A DNA stretch of 64,000 nt. Origin: Pseudomonas sessilinigenes. Lineage in GTDB: Bacteria; Pseudomonadota; Gammaproteobacteria; Pseudomonadales; Pseudomonadaceae. The translations under genes and the position numbers were made by a program. The stretch covers positions 806,001 to 870,000 of the forward strand of contig NZ_CP027706.1 in NCBI RefSeq assembly GCF_003850565.1. Direction: 5' to 3'. Under the pieces are notes generated by a model. The model was not told where the DNA came from, searched no databases, and saw nothing but the letters and a program-made list of their open reading frames with translations. The stretch's first letter is position 1, and each line of letters begins with the position of its first letter. Below, in pieces: positions 35,809-44,694 of the stretch.

Positions 35809-36837
35809 TCAGGCCTGTGTGGTGGGGAGGGCGGCCTGGCGAAACTGGCCCGGGGTCAGGCCGGTGCGGGTCTTGAAGCTGCGGTGGAACGAACGGGGTT
35901 CGGTGAAGCCCAGGCGATCGGCGATGTCGTGGATCGACAGCTCGCTGTGCCGTAGATAGTGCTCGGCCAACTCTTGGCGCAGGTCATCGAGAATCTGCTG
36001 GTAGGACGTTCCGTCCTTGAGCAATTGGCGCTGCAAGGTGCTTACCGATACCGACAGTTGCTCGGCCACTTGTTCCTTGCGCGGCAGGCCATCCTTGAGC
36101 AACTGGCGCAGGACGCCCTGCACCTGCAGCGCCACCGGTGCATCGGCCAACGAGGCCATCATCGCCTGGGCATGGTCTTCCAGGGTCTTGAGCAGGCGCG
36201 CATCGGCCTGGCGCAAGGGCAGTTGCAGGTAGTACAGCGGCGCCACCAGGGCCGAGCAGGGCTGCTGGAACAGCACCGGGCAGCCCAATAGCGCTTCGTA
36301 TTGCTCGACCTGGGCTGGCTCCGGCAGCGGGTGCTCGAACCACACGGCGCGAGGCGACAACTGCGAATCGGCGATCCAGCGGGCATACAGCAACCAGGAG
36401 GCGAGCACGTTTTCCACCAGGTGCCGGCGGATGTCCGGGCGCTGGTGGCGGCAGCTCCAGACCAGGCGTACCTCGTCGCCTGCCACCTCGGCGCGGCTGG
36501 TACCCATGTCCCCCACCAGTTTTTCGAACGGCATGATGCGCGCCATGGCTTCGCCCAGGGTCGCGCAGTTCATGGTGATGTAGCCCAGTACGTTCCAGGA
36601 GTTGGGTTTGACGAAACGTGCTGAATTGAGCCCGAACAAAGGGTCGCCCGAGTGCAGGCAGAAGTAGTCCAGCAGGCGTTCGTGGACCTCCACCGGCAGG
36701 CGCAGGCTGGTGTCGTTCAGTTGCTCGGCTTGCAAGCCGGCGGCTGCCAGCGCCGGTTCCGTGGCGATGCCCAGTTGCTCGGCATAGAGCAGGTACTTGA
36801 GCAGGGGCGGGACCGAGGTAAAACCGAGGCTGGGCAT
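35809..36837 (-). CDS. AraC-family regulator with N-terminal Arabinose_bd domain
   Basis: 342 residues from the ATG at 36837. The long N-terminal part (SVPPLLKYLLYAEQLGIATEPALAAAGLQAEQLNDTSLRLPVEVHERLLDYF, LGYITMNCATLGEAMARIMPFEKLVGDMG) is the Arabinose_bd type seen in OruR/ArgR-like and virulence regulators. It is followed by one AraC HTH domain with LSIHDIADRLGFTEPRSFHRSFKTRTGLTPGQFRQ. No clear target lies upstream; the nearest divergent gene is none within 230 bases. Confidence 0.87.
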   Translation of the reverse strand: MPSLGFTSVPPLLKYLLYAEQLGIATEPALAAAGLQAEQLNDTSLRLPVEVHERLLDYFCLHSGDPLFGLNSARFVKPNSWNVLGYITMNCATLGEAMARIMPFEKLVGDMGTSRAEVAGDEVRLVWSCRHQRPDIRRHLVENVLASWLLYARWIADSQLSPRAVWFEHPLPEPAQVEQYEALLGCPVLFQQPCSALVAPLYYLQLPLRQADARLLKTLEDHAQAMMASLADAPVALQVQGVLRQLLKDGLPRKEQVAEQLSVSVSTLQRQLLKDGTSYQQILDDLRQELAEHYLRHSELSIHDIADRLGFTEPRSFHRSFKTRTGLTPGQFRQAALPTTQA

Positions 36838-36937
36838 GATTGGGTTCCTGGCAACGAATCCTTCGGACAGCAGGATGCAGACCGGGAAAGGTAAGGGCAA
36901 ACCGCGCGCGCTGTAAATGCCTGCTCACCCCGCCTCT

Positions 36938-36966
36938 TGTAGCCGCTGCCGCAGGCTGCGGCTACA
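36938..36966. repeat. REP-like palindrome
   Basis: TGTAGCCGC (36938-36946) and GCGGCTACA (36958-36966) form a nine-base perfect inverted repeat with an 11-base GC-rich centre. Related ends occur at 20541 and 26021. It sits in the 232-base gap between the AraC and chemoreceptor genes. Confidence 0.6.
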
Positions 36967-37069
36967 GAAGTCGAGCATCCAGGCGTGGCGCACCTTGCGT
37001 GCGCCGGGTATCTGGCGTCCTGCACATGACCGCCAGCCTTGTTCAAAGGCGGCGGCCATGGGGCACAAG

Positions 37070-38989
37070 TCAGACGCGGAAGTGGCTGACCATCATTTGC
37101 AGTTGGCCGCCCAGGCGGGCCAACTCGACGCTGGAGGCAGCGGTTTCCTCGCTGGCGGCGGCGGTCTGTTCCGACACGTCGCGCACGTTGATGATGCTGC
37201 GGCTGATTTCCTCGGCCACGGCGCTCTGTTCTTCGGCCGCGGCGGCGATCTGCTGGTTCATCGACTGGATGTTGGACACCGTGCGGGTGATGTTTTCCAG
37301 GGAGGCACCGGCCTTGCGGGTCAGCTCGACGCTGCTGTCGGTCAGCACGCGGCTGTTTTGCATCACGGTCGCCACTTGCTGGGTGCCGTTCTGCAGGCCG
37401 GCCACCAGTTCCTCGATTTCCTCGGTGGACTTCTGGGTGCGCTGGGCCAGGGCCCGGACCTCGTCGGCGACCACGGCGAAACCGCGGCCGGCTTCACCGG
37501 CGCGGGCGGCTTCGATGGCGGCGTTCAGGGCCAGCAGGTTGGTCTGCTCGGCCACGGCCTTGATCACGTCCATGACGCTGCCGATCTTGTCGCTTTCCTG
37601 TTGCAGCACGGTCATGGCGTCAGTGGAACGCACCACTTCGCTGGCCAGGCGTTCGATCTGCTCGATGGCCTGGGCCACGACCTTGTCGCCTTCGCGAGCT
37701 TCGCCGTCGGCAGCCGAAGCCGCTTGGGAAGCCTCTTCAGCGTTGCGCGCGACTTCCTGCACGGTGGCGGTCATCTCGTGCATGGCGGTGGCTACCTGGT
37801 CGGTCTCGACTTTCTGGCTGTTGACCCCGGCGCTGGTTTCCTCGGTCACGGCCGACAATTCTTCGGCGGCGCTGGCGATCTGGGTCACGCCGTCGCGGAT
37901 GCCACCGATCAGCTCGCGCAGGGTCACGCCCATGCGGGCGATGCCTTGTTGCAGCACGCCCAGCTCGTCGCGCCGAGTGATGTGCATATCCTGGGTCAGG
38001 TCGCCGGAGGCAATGCGCTCGACAGCGGTCAGGGTTTCGCGCAGTGGGCGGGTGATCTGGCGGGTGATGATCACCGCGGCCAATACGCCCACCAGCAGCG
38101 CCAGCAGGGTGCTGGTCAATTGCAGGCTGCGGGCCTGGGTGCTTTCGATGTCGCGGCGATCCAGTTGGATCTGATACAGGGCATCGCTGCGCTCGACGAT
38201 ATCGGCGCCCTGGTCGGTCATTTCCTTGCGTGCCTGCACGGCGTCGGAGAACGCGGCCTTGAAGGTCTGCAGCGAGCTGCGGTAGCCGGTCAGGGCGCTG
38301 GTCAGGCGTTGCAGGACATCGCCCTGGGTACGGCTGAAGTGTTTGTTCAACTGCTCCAGCTCGGCAATCGCGGCATTGAGCTGCGTGACCGCCTTCTGCT
38401 CGGTTTCCGGATTGCTGGTGGTGACATAGCCACGTACTTCATAACGTGCCAGCTGGAAGGCTTCCTTGGCCTCGGTGATGGCCTGGAACTGCTCGAAGCG
38501 CTCGTCGCTCAGGGGCATCTGCTTGACCCGGTCGTTGATCCCGTTGATCAGGTCGTTGGCGTCGTCGGCATTCTGGTTCATGGCCTGGCGCGCGGCGTTG
38601 CCGGTGCGGTAGGCGTTGCGCATCTTGTTCAGCGAGTCCTGGTAGGCGGCGATGGTCGCGCCCAGGCCTTGCAGGAGCTTGATGTTTTCCGGGCTCTGGA
38701 ACGAGGCCAGGAGCTTTTTCTGCTGGGCGCTGAAATCGTCCAGGGTGTTCTGCACGCCCTGGGCGGCAGTTTCGTCGCCGTTGGCCAGCATGTACTGCAG
38801 GCGGGTGACCCGCAGCTTGGTCAGGCCGATGTTCAGCTGGGTGATGTCGCTCATCCAGTTGCTGCGGTCGATAAGACCGCCCAGGCTGGTCCAGCCGGTC
38901 AGTGCAAGAACGGTGGTCAGGGCCAGGACCAGGCCGAAGCCCAGGCCCAGCTTAAGGTTGACGCTGATGTTGGCAAACCAACTATTCAT
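37070..38989 (-). CDS. Methyl-accepting chemotaxis protein with a large helical sensor domain
   Basis: 639 residues. First membrane helix about 12-32, a periplasmic all-helical sensor of roughly 255 residues (about 33-288), second helix about 289-310, HAMP, then the cytoplasmic signalling domain with the hairpin tip [38 protein letters not shown]. The sensor size and helical content fit the HBM (helical bimodular) class typified by McpS of P. putida, which senses organic acids. The ligand here cannot be read from sequence. A possible FliA promoter lies upstream. Confidence 0.92.
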   Translation of the reverse strand: MNSWFANISVNLKLGLGFGLVLALTTVLALTGWTSLGGLIDRSNWMSDITQLNIGLTKLRVTRLQYMLANGDETAAQGVQNTLDDFSAQQKKLLASFQSPENIKLLQGLGATIAAYQDSLNKMRNAYRTGNAARQAMNQNADDANDLINGINDRVKQMPLSDERFEQFQAITEAKEAFQLARYEVRGYVTTSNPETEQKAVTQLNAAIAELEQLNKHFSRTQGDVLQRLTSALTGYRSSLQTFKAAFSDAVQARKEMTDQGADIVERSDALYQIQLDRRDIESTQARSLQLTSTLLALLVGVLAAVIITRQITRPLRETLTAVERIASGDLTQDMHITRRDELGVLQQGIARMGVTLRELIGGIRDGVTQIASAAEELSAVTEETSAGVNSQKVETDQVATAMHEMTATVQEVARNAEEASQAASAADGEAREGDKVVAQAIEQIERLASEVVRSTDAMTVLQQESDKIGSVMDVIKAVAEQTNLLALNAAIEAARAGEAGRGFAVVADEVRALAQRTQKSTEEIEELVAGLQNGTQQVATVMQNSRVLTDSSVELTRKAGASLENITRTVSNIQSMNQQIAAAAEEQSAVAEEISRSIINVRDVSEQTAAASEETAASSVELARLGGQLQMMVSHFRV

Positions 38990-39078
38990 TGAATTCCTCC
39001 AGGAACGTAGCGCTTCTTGATCTCAGTTGGCCGGAAGATTGTTGTTCTTGGTGACCAGCAGGGTGTTTTGTAGGGGAT

Positions 39079-39106
39079 GTATCGGCGGGATGTGCCATAG
39101 CTGAAA
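39079..39106 (-). promoter_or_regulatory. Possible FliA (sigma-28) promoter for the chemoreceptor gene
   Basis: On the minus strand GCCGATAC (39086-39079) matches the sigma-28 -10 consensus GCCGATAA at seven of eight positions. TTTCAG lies 14 bases upstream (39106-39101), a weaker match to the -35. It is about 90 bases before the start codon. The rest of the 327-base gap (38990-39316) shows no gene. Confidence 0.4.
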
Positions 39107-39316
39107 CGATTTCGTCGGTATTGCGCCAAGACAATGTTTCAGGTTTTGACGGCTATTTTGCGGGATGAACCGCCGGTCCGTTGAGCTTTTTTTCACATTC
39201 ATTTCACCGCGCCCCCACGGAGCCCGCCCTAGAGTCTTTGCGTCGCTGCCCAAGGCAGGCGGCAGCGCTCAACTGTCATCAGGTTTTTGTAGCCTTGGCA
39301 CGAGCTGCTCAACGCA

Positions 39317-40024
39317 ATGAATCACTTTGGAAAGGGCGGCTGGACTGTGACAACAAGACAGATGTTCGTGGTGGCCAAGCGTCCCTTCCTGCGGGGGGCC
39401 GTGGCCCGTTACAAAAAGCCCCTGATGCTGTTGCTGGGAGCTCTCCTGGTGCTTTTATCGAGCCTGTATCTGTTCAGGCCGGCCCAGGTGCCTGACCTGA
39501 CCCGCGACAACGCGGCCGGGGTCAAGGCGTTGGCCAGCGGTTGGGCCAAGGGCGACATGATCGTCCTGGTACGCCATGTGGAACGCTGCGACCGTTCCAA
39601 TGCCCCATGCCTGGGGCCGGCCGACGGCATCACCGACCGCGCCCGTGAAGTAGCGGTTGCCCTAGGCGCCAGGTTCGAACAACTGGGCCTGGAACATACC
39701 GATATCTACAACAGCCCGCTGACCCGTACGGCGCAGACCGCTGGCTTCATGTTCAGCAAGGTCAGCAGCGGTGACAACTGGTTGTTCAACTGCCGGGGCA
39801 GCATGCTGCGCGATGCGCTGGCGCATAAGGTTGCCGGGCGCAACCTGGTGCTGGTAACCCACAGCGAATGCATGACGCAAATGGACAAGGACCTGAACCT
39901 GTCGACTCCGACCTTGGGCTACGGCGCGGCCATGTTCGTTTCCACCGACACCCTCAACGGCACCCCGAAGATGCTCGGGTTGATCGAGGCCAGCGACTGG
40001 CGCTCGGTGAACCTCAAGCCCTGA
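39317..40024 (+). CDS. Membrane-anchored histidine phosphatase family protein
   Basis: 235 residues if started at the ATG at 39317. A GTG at 39347 preceded by GGAAAGGG, or the ATG at 39362, are also possible. One membrane helix (about 40-60 from the first start) precedes a histidine phosphatase domain: MIVLVRHVERCDRS with the catalytic RH, NSPLTRTAQTAGFMF and LVLVTHSECM. The domain resembles Ais/PmrG-type lipopolysaccharide core phosphatases. With GT39 glycosyltransferase genes nearby, an envelope role is possible. The domain would face the periplasm. Confidence 0.75.
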   Translation: MNHFGKGGWTVTTRQMFVVAKRPFLRGAVARYKKPLMLLLGALLVLLSSLYLFRPAQVPDLTRDNAAGVKALASGWAKGDMIVLVRHVERCDRSNAPCLGPADGITDRAREVAVALGARFEQLGLEHTDIYNSPLTRTAQTAGFMFSKVSSGDNWLFNCRGSMLRDALAHKVAGRNLVLVTHSECMTQMDKDLNLSTPTLGYGAAMFVSTDTLNGTPKMLGLIEASDWRSVNLKP

Positions 40025-40074
40025 AATCGTCGATCTGCAGTGGCCCTGGCCTGATTCCTGGTGGGCTTATGGAC

Positions 40075-40106
40075 AGGACGTGCTCTGACTCCCCCGAGCA
40101 CGTCCT
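40075..40106 (+). terminator. 11-bp inverted repeat after the histidine phosphatase gene
   Basis: AGGACGTGCTC (40075-40085) and GAGCACGTCCT (40096-40106) are exact inverted copies with a ten-base loop. It lies between two convergent genes. No T-run follows, so it may be a poor or factor-dependent terminator. Confidence 0.5.
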
Positions 40107-40122
40107 GGATGCTGGCGTTCGA

Positions 40123-40506
40123 TTAACGGGAAGGATTGGCATCCAGGCGGCGGATATTGCCGATTTGCCTGAGGCTCAGACCGTACTTGTCCGCCAGCAC
40201 GCTGCGGGAAATGCCCCCCATGCTTTCCAGCTGGATGTGCTGGTTGCGGATCTGCCGGCAGAAGTGGTCAGCCTTGGGAATCTCCAGCGCCAGCCCGGCG
40301 AAGCGTTCGATCAGGGCACCGAGGGCATCGGCGGGCAGGATCAGCGCCAGCGTGGTGCGTTCGGCATGCTTGGGAATGTACTTGGGACGCCCGCCATACT
40401 CGCAGGTCAGGCGGTAGGCGTTTTCCAGGCCGATGCACTCGATAAGGGCCTGGAGCGAGTGGGGGAGTTGGCTTACATCGATGAGGCTGAGGTCTTTCAC
40501 GTCCAT
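40123..40506 (-). CDS. Orphan Mor-family transcription activator
   Basis: 127 residues from the ATG at 40506, chosen for a perfect AAGGAGG (complement of 40513-40519) six bases upstream. IGLENAYRLTCEYGGRPKYIPK and the C-terminal helix-turn-helix SRSVLADKYGLSLRQIGNIRR match the Mor domain of phage Mu middle-gene activators. No other phage gene is near. It may be a captured phage regulator now serving the host, or a prophage remnant. The strong ribosome site argues that it is expressed. The 317 bases upstream (40507-40823) hold no other gene. Confidence 0.8.
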   Translation of the reverse strand: MDVKDLSLIDVSQLPHSLQALIECIGLENAYRLTCEYGGRPKYIPKHAERTTLALILPADALGALIERFAGLALEIPKADHFCRQIRNQHIQLESMGGISRSVLADKYGLSLRQIGNIRRLDANPSR

Positions 40507-40823
40507 TTGGTACCTCCTTGGAATTATGGGTAAGGCCGGTTCGATCCTAAGGAGGTGGCTCATCTTTTGTTCAGTGGGAAATCTCCCCCTTATTTATTAC
40601 ACAAGGTGTTGTGGCGCTGGTGTGCCGGTGCCCGTGCGATGGGGCCGCTGCGTTGATCCGGTGGCATGTACCAGGTCGGTGATCGTTGGCCTGTCGGGGA
40701 GAGATGATGGGGGCAATAAAGGCTCAAAGGATTGGCACAGCGCAATGGTCATCTGCCTTGGTCGCGAGTAAAGTGCCGGCGCCCGGGAAATGAGTTCCCG
40801 GCGTTTTTCCATGGAGTTGCGTT

Positions 40824-41156
40824 GTGAAGCACATCAGCAAAGTCGTTGCCTCGGCCTGCCTGGGCCTGGTTCTCGCAGGTTGCACCGGTACCCCGATGAA
40901 AACCCAGCAACTGGACAGCAGCCAGTACACCGTCATCGGTCACAGTGAGGCGAGCGCTACCGGCATCATGTTGTTCGGCCTGATCCCGATCCAGCAGAAC
41001 AATCGTTTCGTCCGTGCCCAGACCGCAGCGATCCAGGCCAAGGGCGGCGACGCACTGATCAATACCCAGATCCAGGAAAACTGGTTCTGGGCCTGGGTCC
41101 TGAGCGGCTACACCACCAAGGTTTCCGGTGATGTGGTCAAGCTGAAGACTCCTTGA
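40824..41156 (+). CDS. Small lipoprotein of unknown function
   Basis: 110 residues from a GTG at 40824 (TGGAG upstream). A lipoprotein signal with lipobox LVLAGC is followed by a compact domain: SEASATGIMLFGLIPIQQNNRFVRAQTAAIQAKGGDALINTQIQENWFWAWVLSGYTTKVSGDVVKL. The GIMLFGLIPI and ALxxxGGDALI features recall TRL-like/YajG-like small envelope lipoproteins, but no function is known to me. It is followed by a strong terminator. Confidence 0.8.
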   Translation: MKHISKVVASACLGLVLAGCTGTPMKTQQLDSSQYTVIGHSEASATGIMLFGLIPIQQNNRFVRAQTAAIQAKGGDALINTQIQENWFWAWVLSGYTTKVSGDVVKLKTP

Positions 41157-41176
41157 GCGAACCCTGTTCGCCAATG

Positions 41177-41209
41177 AAAACGGCACCTGTACCAGGTGCC
41201 GTTTTTTTT
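41177..41209. terminator. Bidirectional terminator between the lipoprotein and a GT39 gene
   Basis: CGGCACCT (41181-41188) and AGGTGCCG (41194-41201) with flanking AAAA and eight Ts (41202-41209). The Ts serve the plus-strand lipoprotein gene; the As give a shorter T-run for the convergent gene. Confidence 0.88.
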
Positions 41210-41213
41210 CGTC

Positions 41214-42680
41214 TCAGTGGGCCGGTGCCAGGGTGACGAAGTAATAGGGCTGGCGCCCAACCATCATGGTCTTCTGCACCTGCAAGGGCGGCTTGGGAGG
41301 CTCGGCGCCACCCAACACGGCCATATGTCCAGGTGAATCACGCAGGAATGCGATGAGCTGTTCCTCTGTCTGCAGGTCCTTGAGCAGGCTCCGGGTATAG
41401 AACACGCTGGCTCCGGCAATACGCTCGTTGGCCTGGTACAGCGCCATTTGATGACCACTGGCCTGCAACGCCATGATCTGGTCCGTAACCGGCACGAACG
41501 ACAGTTCGCGGTCGGCTCTTGGCGCGGCCCATTGGGCGTTGACCAGATAGGCACCGATCACCAGAGCCATGACCGTGGTGACCAGGCCTTTGCGTCTTTG
41601 CCCCAATGCGCTCCAGAAACCTGTACTGGCCGACCGCTGTGCCAGGCGCTGGTACAGCACGGCACCATATTCGGCTGCCAGCACTGCCGCCGCCGGAGTC
41701 AGTGACATCAGATACACCGTGCGTTTACTCGACGCCAGGCACAGGAGGGTGAATTGCGCCAGCAACCAGATGACCATGAACAGCAGGTAGCGATTGTTCG
41801 CCAGGCTTTTGCGGAAATGCCACAGGCCCAGGTAGACCAGGATGTTCCAGGGCAGGAACGCCTGGGGCAGCTTGGCCAGGTAGTAATAGAAGGGCTCATA
41901 GTGCCCGGCCTCCACGAAGGAGCCGTCAAAGCGCCCAACGCTGTTGGTCCATAACACTTCCCCCAGGGCCTGCATGCCACCGCGCTGGTACAGCACGGCG
42001 AGCCATATGGCCAGGGGCACCAGCCCCAGCAGCGTCAGCAGCGCAGGACGCAGCCAGTGACCCAGGGCCAGGCGCTTGTCGATCAGGCTGTCGGCCAGCA
42101 GGTAGGTGAAGATCACCACCCCAGGCATCGCCAGGCCGAGTATGCCCTTGCTCAGGGTGGCGATAGCGATCCCGCCGGCAAAGGCCAGCCAGGCCAGCAG
42201 GGCCGGATGTCCAGAGGCCTGGCGGCGATGAGCCTGGAAGAACGCCAGCAGGGCCAGGGTCACTCCCAGGCTCAGCAGGGCATCCTCTCCCACACCCCGC
42301 ACGTTGCTCCAGTAACTGGCCATGGTCGCCAGCATCAAGCCGGCGATGAGCGCCAACCCGGCGGGCCGTCCGAAACGCCGCAACATGGCATACAGCAGCA
42401 TCACGCTGAACAGCCCGGCAAAGGCCGAGGCCAGGCGTACCGCCAGCGGCGTGCCGCCAAAGGCGCGAATGGCACTGGCGTCGAGCCACAGGCTCAGGGG
42501 CGGCTTCTCCAAAAATGGTGTGCCGAACAGGCGCGGCGTGACCCAGTCGTCATCCAGATGCATCTGCATGGCGATCCCGGCAACCCGGGCTTCGGTGGAG
42601 CCTTGTAGCTGGTGATTGCCCAGGGCAAAGAAAAACAGCAGGCAGGCGAGTAGGAACAACAGCGGGGCAGGTCGTGACAT
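41214..42680 (-). CDS. ArnT-like glycosyltransferase (GT39/PMT_2 family)
   Basis: 488 residues with 11-12 hydrophobic segments. The N-terminus has the lumenal loop with acidic residues typical of the family (GNHQLQGSTEARVAGIAMQMHLDDDWVTPRLFGTPFLEKPPLSLWLDA), and VRGVGEDALLSLGVTLALLAFFQ follows. Such enzymes transfer sugars from undecaprenyl-phosphate carriers to lipid A or other acceptors in the periplasm. It is not beside arn genes, so it is unlikely to be ArnT itself. A second GT39-type gene lies at 47.8 kb. Confidence 0.85.
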   Translation of the reverse strand: MSRPAPLLFLLACLLFFFALGNHQLQGSTEARVAGIAMQMHLDDDWVTPRLFGTPFLEKPPLSLWLDASAIRAFGGTPLAVRLASAFAGLFSVMLLYAMLRRFGRPAGLALIAGLMLATMASYWSNVRGVGEDALLSLGVTLALLAFFQAHRRQASGHPALLAWLAFAGGIAIATLSKGILGLAMPGVVIFTYLLADSLIDKRLALGHWLRPALLTLLGLVPLAIWLAVLYQRGGMQALGEVLWTNSVGRFDGSFVEAGHYEPFYYYLAKLPQAFLPWNILVYLGLWHFRKSLANNRYLLFMVIWLLAQFTLLCLASSKRTVYLMSLTPAAAVLAAEYGAVLYQRLAQRSASTGFWSALGQRRKGLVTTVMALVIGAYLVNAQWAAPRADRELSFVPVTDQIMALQASGHQMALYQANERIAGASVFYTRSLLKDLQTEEQLIAFLRDSPGHMAVLGGAEPPKPPLQVQKTMMVGRQPYYFVTLAPAH

Positions 42681-42815
42681 GGGTTATGGGCCACCAGATC
42701 CGGAGCGCAGGCAAATGCTGCGGGCAAGCCCCGGAGTATACGGAGGCAAGTCTTAACGAATTGTGAATAAGTAGGAGGTTTTGCCGCCGGTATTCCATGG
42801 GCCAGGGACGTTGGC

Positions 42816-43184
42816 CTAGTCGAGCGCCTGCTGTTCGTAGGCGGCGACCGCTTCGGGAAACAGTTGCTGGTAGAGCGGGTAGGCGATGCCCAGGACGCTG
42901 ACTTCGATGGCGTCCTCGCCGCATTCCTGGCGCAGGTCCAGGATGCTGACCGCCATGGCCGGCAAGGGTTGGCCCAGGTGATAGGCCACCAGGTGCAGGT
43001 CGCTCTGGTCTGTGCCATTGCGTGCCCGCACCTGTTCCTGGACCGAGGCATAGGCCGGGGTAACGAAAAACTGGCCGCAAGCGACGCCCATTGGCGGATC
43101 GCTGGACTCCAGTGCGGTCCAGCCCAACAGGGTCGAATCCTGGAAAATGGCGAACCTGGGTGGCTGGGACAAGTGGGAGGACAT
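42816..43184 (-). CDS. Conserved-looking small protein of unknown function
   Basis: 122 residues, no signal peptide or membrane helix. RFAIFQDSTLLGWTALESSDPPMGVACGQFFVTPAYASVQ and a central LHLVAYHLGQPLPAMAVSILDLRQECGEDAIEVSVLGIAYPLYQQLFPEAVAAYEQQ. Codon use fits the genome and it fills the space before the HxlR gene (14-base gap), so it is probably real and may share its transcript. I do not recognise the family. Confidence 0.65.
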   Translation of the reverse strand: MSSHLSQPPRFAIFQDSTLLGWTALESSDPPMGVACGQFFVTPAYASVQEQVRARNGTDQSDLHLVAYHLGQPLPAMAVSILDLRQECGEDAIEVSVLGIAYPLYQQLFPEAVAAYEQQALD

Positions 43185-43198
43185 GCAGGCTCCAGTGT

Positions 43199-43549
43199 TC
43201 AGGCGCTCGCGGCCTGTTGCAGACGGGCGATGCGTCCCTGGCCCCAGGCAGACAGTGCCTCGACCACCGGCTGCAGCGATCGCCCTTCTTCGCTCAGGCG
43301 ATATTCCACCCGCGGCGGGACTTCGGCGTACACCGTGCGCAGCACCAGGCCGGCGGCCTCCAGGTCACGCAGCTGTTTGGTCAGCAGGCGCTGGGAAATC
43401 CCGGGCAGGCGACGTTGCAGCTCGTTGAAGCGCAGGTAGTCATTGTTGAGCAGTTGGTGCAGGACCACGCCTTTCCAGCGTCCATCGATCAGGTCCAGGG
43501 TGACCTCGACCGGGCATCCGGGAATGTCCTGGTAGTGTTTGTTCTTCAT
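43199..43549 (-). CDS. HxlR-family regulator
   Basis: 116 residues. CPVEVTLDLIDGRWKGVVLHQLLNNDYLRFNELQRRLPGISQRLLTKQLRDLEAAGLVLRTVYAEVPPRVEYRLSEEGRSLQPVVEAL is the HxlR winged helix, with a cysteine near the N-terminus (C12) that redox-sensing members use. It is divergent from a quinone reductase-type gene with 106 bases between, an arrangement typical of quinone or aldehyde-responsive YodB-like sensors. Confidence 0.9.
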   Translation of the reverse strand: MKNKHYQDIPGCPVEVTLDLIDGRWKGVVLHQLLNNDYLRFNELQRRLPGISQRLLTKQLRDLEAAGLVLRTVYAEVPPRVEYRLSEEGRSLQPVVEALSAWGQGRIARLQQAASA

Positions 43550-43564
43550 CGTCTGACGACCCTT

Positions 43565-43596
43565 TTGCGTAGCTGGTACGCAAAAGTACCGTACTT
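43565..43596. promoter_or_regulatory. Two adjacent palindromes between the HxlR and reductase genes
   Basis: TTGCGTA-gctgg-TACGCAA (43565-43583) and AAGTA-ccg-TACTT (43584-43596) touch each other. They start 16 bases before the HxlR start codon and lie in its divergent region with the reductase gene. Both share GTAc/tAC cores. Candidate HxlR operator controlling both genes. Confidence 0.55.
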
Positions 43597-43655
43597 GTGC
43601 GGGTGGGGCATGAAGGATTTAAGTGTGCGCTTTGAGTCTTCGGGAAAGCCTTGCA

Positions 43656-44690
43656 ATGCACGTCATCCATTATCTTTCAGGGTCGGATCTGACCGATCCC
43701 CAGGCCCTTTTCGAGCAGCAACGACCAGTACCGTCGCTCGACCCCCATGACTTGCTGGTGGAGGTGCGCGCGGTATCGGTCAACCCGCTGGATACCAAGG
43801 TCCGGGCGGGACTGGTGGCGGTGCCCGATAGCGTGCAGGTCCTGGGTTGGGATGCCAGCGGGGTGGTGCGTGCAGTGGGCAGTGCGGTGACCCTGTTCGC
43901 ACCGGGCGACACGGTGTTCTATGCCGGGACTTTCACTCGCGATGGCGCCAATGCCCAGTTGCATCGGGTCGACGAGCGCCTGGTGGGACACAAGCCCAAG
44001 AGCCTGTCCTTCGCCCAGGCGGCGGCGATGCCACTGACTTCGCTGACGGCCTGGCAGTTGTTGTTCGAGCGCTTGGCCCGGGTGCCCGGCGATCTGGCCA
44101 GCCAGGGGACCTTGCTGATCCTCGGCGGGGCTGGTGGCGTGGGCTCGGTGTTGATCCAGCTGGCGCGCAAGTTGACCGGCATGACGGTGATCGCCACCGC
44201 TTCGCGGCCCTCCAGCCGCCAGTGGTGCCTGGAGTTGGGAGCCCAGCATGTGCTGGATCATTCCCGCCCGCTGGTGCCGCAGCTGGCGCAGTTGCAACTG
44301 CCGGGCGTGACCCATGTCGCTGCCCTGGCCCACACCGCAGAGCACTTCGCCGAACTGGTGGAGATCATCGAGCCCCATGGGCATATCGCGCTGATCGACG
44401 ATCACCAGTCCTTCGATGCCGTACCGCTCAAGAGCAAGAGCGTGTCCTTGCATTGGGAGATGGTCTTCACCCGGGCGCTGTTCCAGACCCCGGACATGCA
44501 CGAGCAACATCGCATCCTGGAGCGCGTGGCGCAGCTGCTGGACCAGGGTGTTATCCGCTGCACCCTGCGCGAGGTCTTGAGCCCTTTTACCGTGGACAAC
44601 CTGCTCTTGGCCCATGGGCAGGTGGAGCAGGGTGGCCAGCCCGGCAAGGTGGTGGTGGCCCATGATCCCGATGCCGGTCTCGGTCACTGA
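43656..44690 (+). CDS. Zinc-independent MDR quinone reductase-like alcohol dehydrogenase
   Basis: 344 residues from the ATG at 43656. Medium-chain dehydrogenase fold: VRAVSVNPLDTKVRAG, VLGWDASGVVRAVGSAVTLFAPGDTVFYAG and the NADPH-binding LILGGAGGVGSVLIQLARKLTGMTVIATAS. The zinc-ligand pattern of true alcohol dehydrogenases is missing, which fits the QOR/ZADH subgroup that reduces quinones and enones. It is probably induced through the divergent HxlR regulator. Confidence 0.87.
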   Translation: MHVIHYLSGSDLTDPQALFEQQRPVPSLDPHDLLVEVRAVSVNPLDTKVRAGLVAVPDSVQVLGWDASGVVRAVGSAVTLFAPGDTVFYAGTFTRDGANAQLHRVDERLVGHKPKSLSFAQAAAMPLTSLTAWQLLFERLARVPGDLASQGTLLILGGAGGVGSVLIQLARKLTGMTVIATASRPSSRQWCLELGAQHVLDHSRPLVPQLAQLQLPGVTHVAALAHTAEHFAELVEIIEPHGHIALIDDHQSFDAVPLKSKSVSLHWEMVFTRALFQTPDMHEQHRILERVAQLLDQGVIRCTLREVLSPFTVDNLLLAHGQVEQGGQPGKVVVAHDPDAGLGH

Positions 44691-44694
44691 CCGG

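Noticed and set aside
41214..42680. True ArnT (aminoarabinose transferase)
   Set aside because: Only the family pattern fits; none of the other arn genes is present, so the specific name is not justified.
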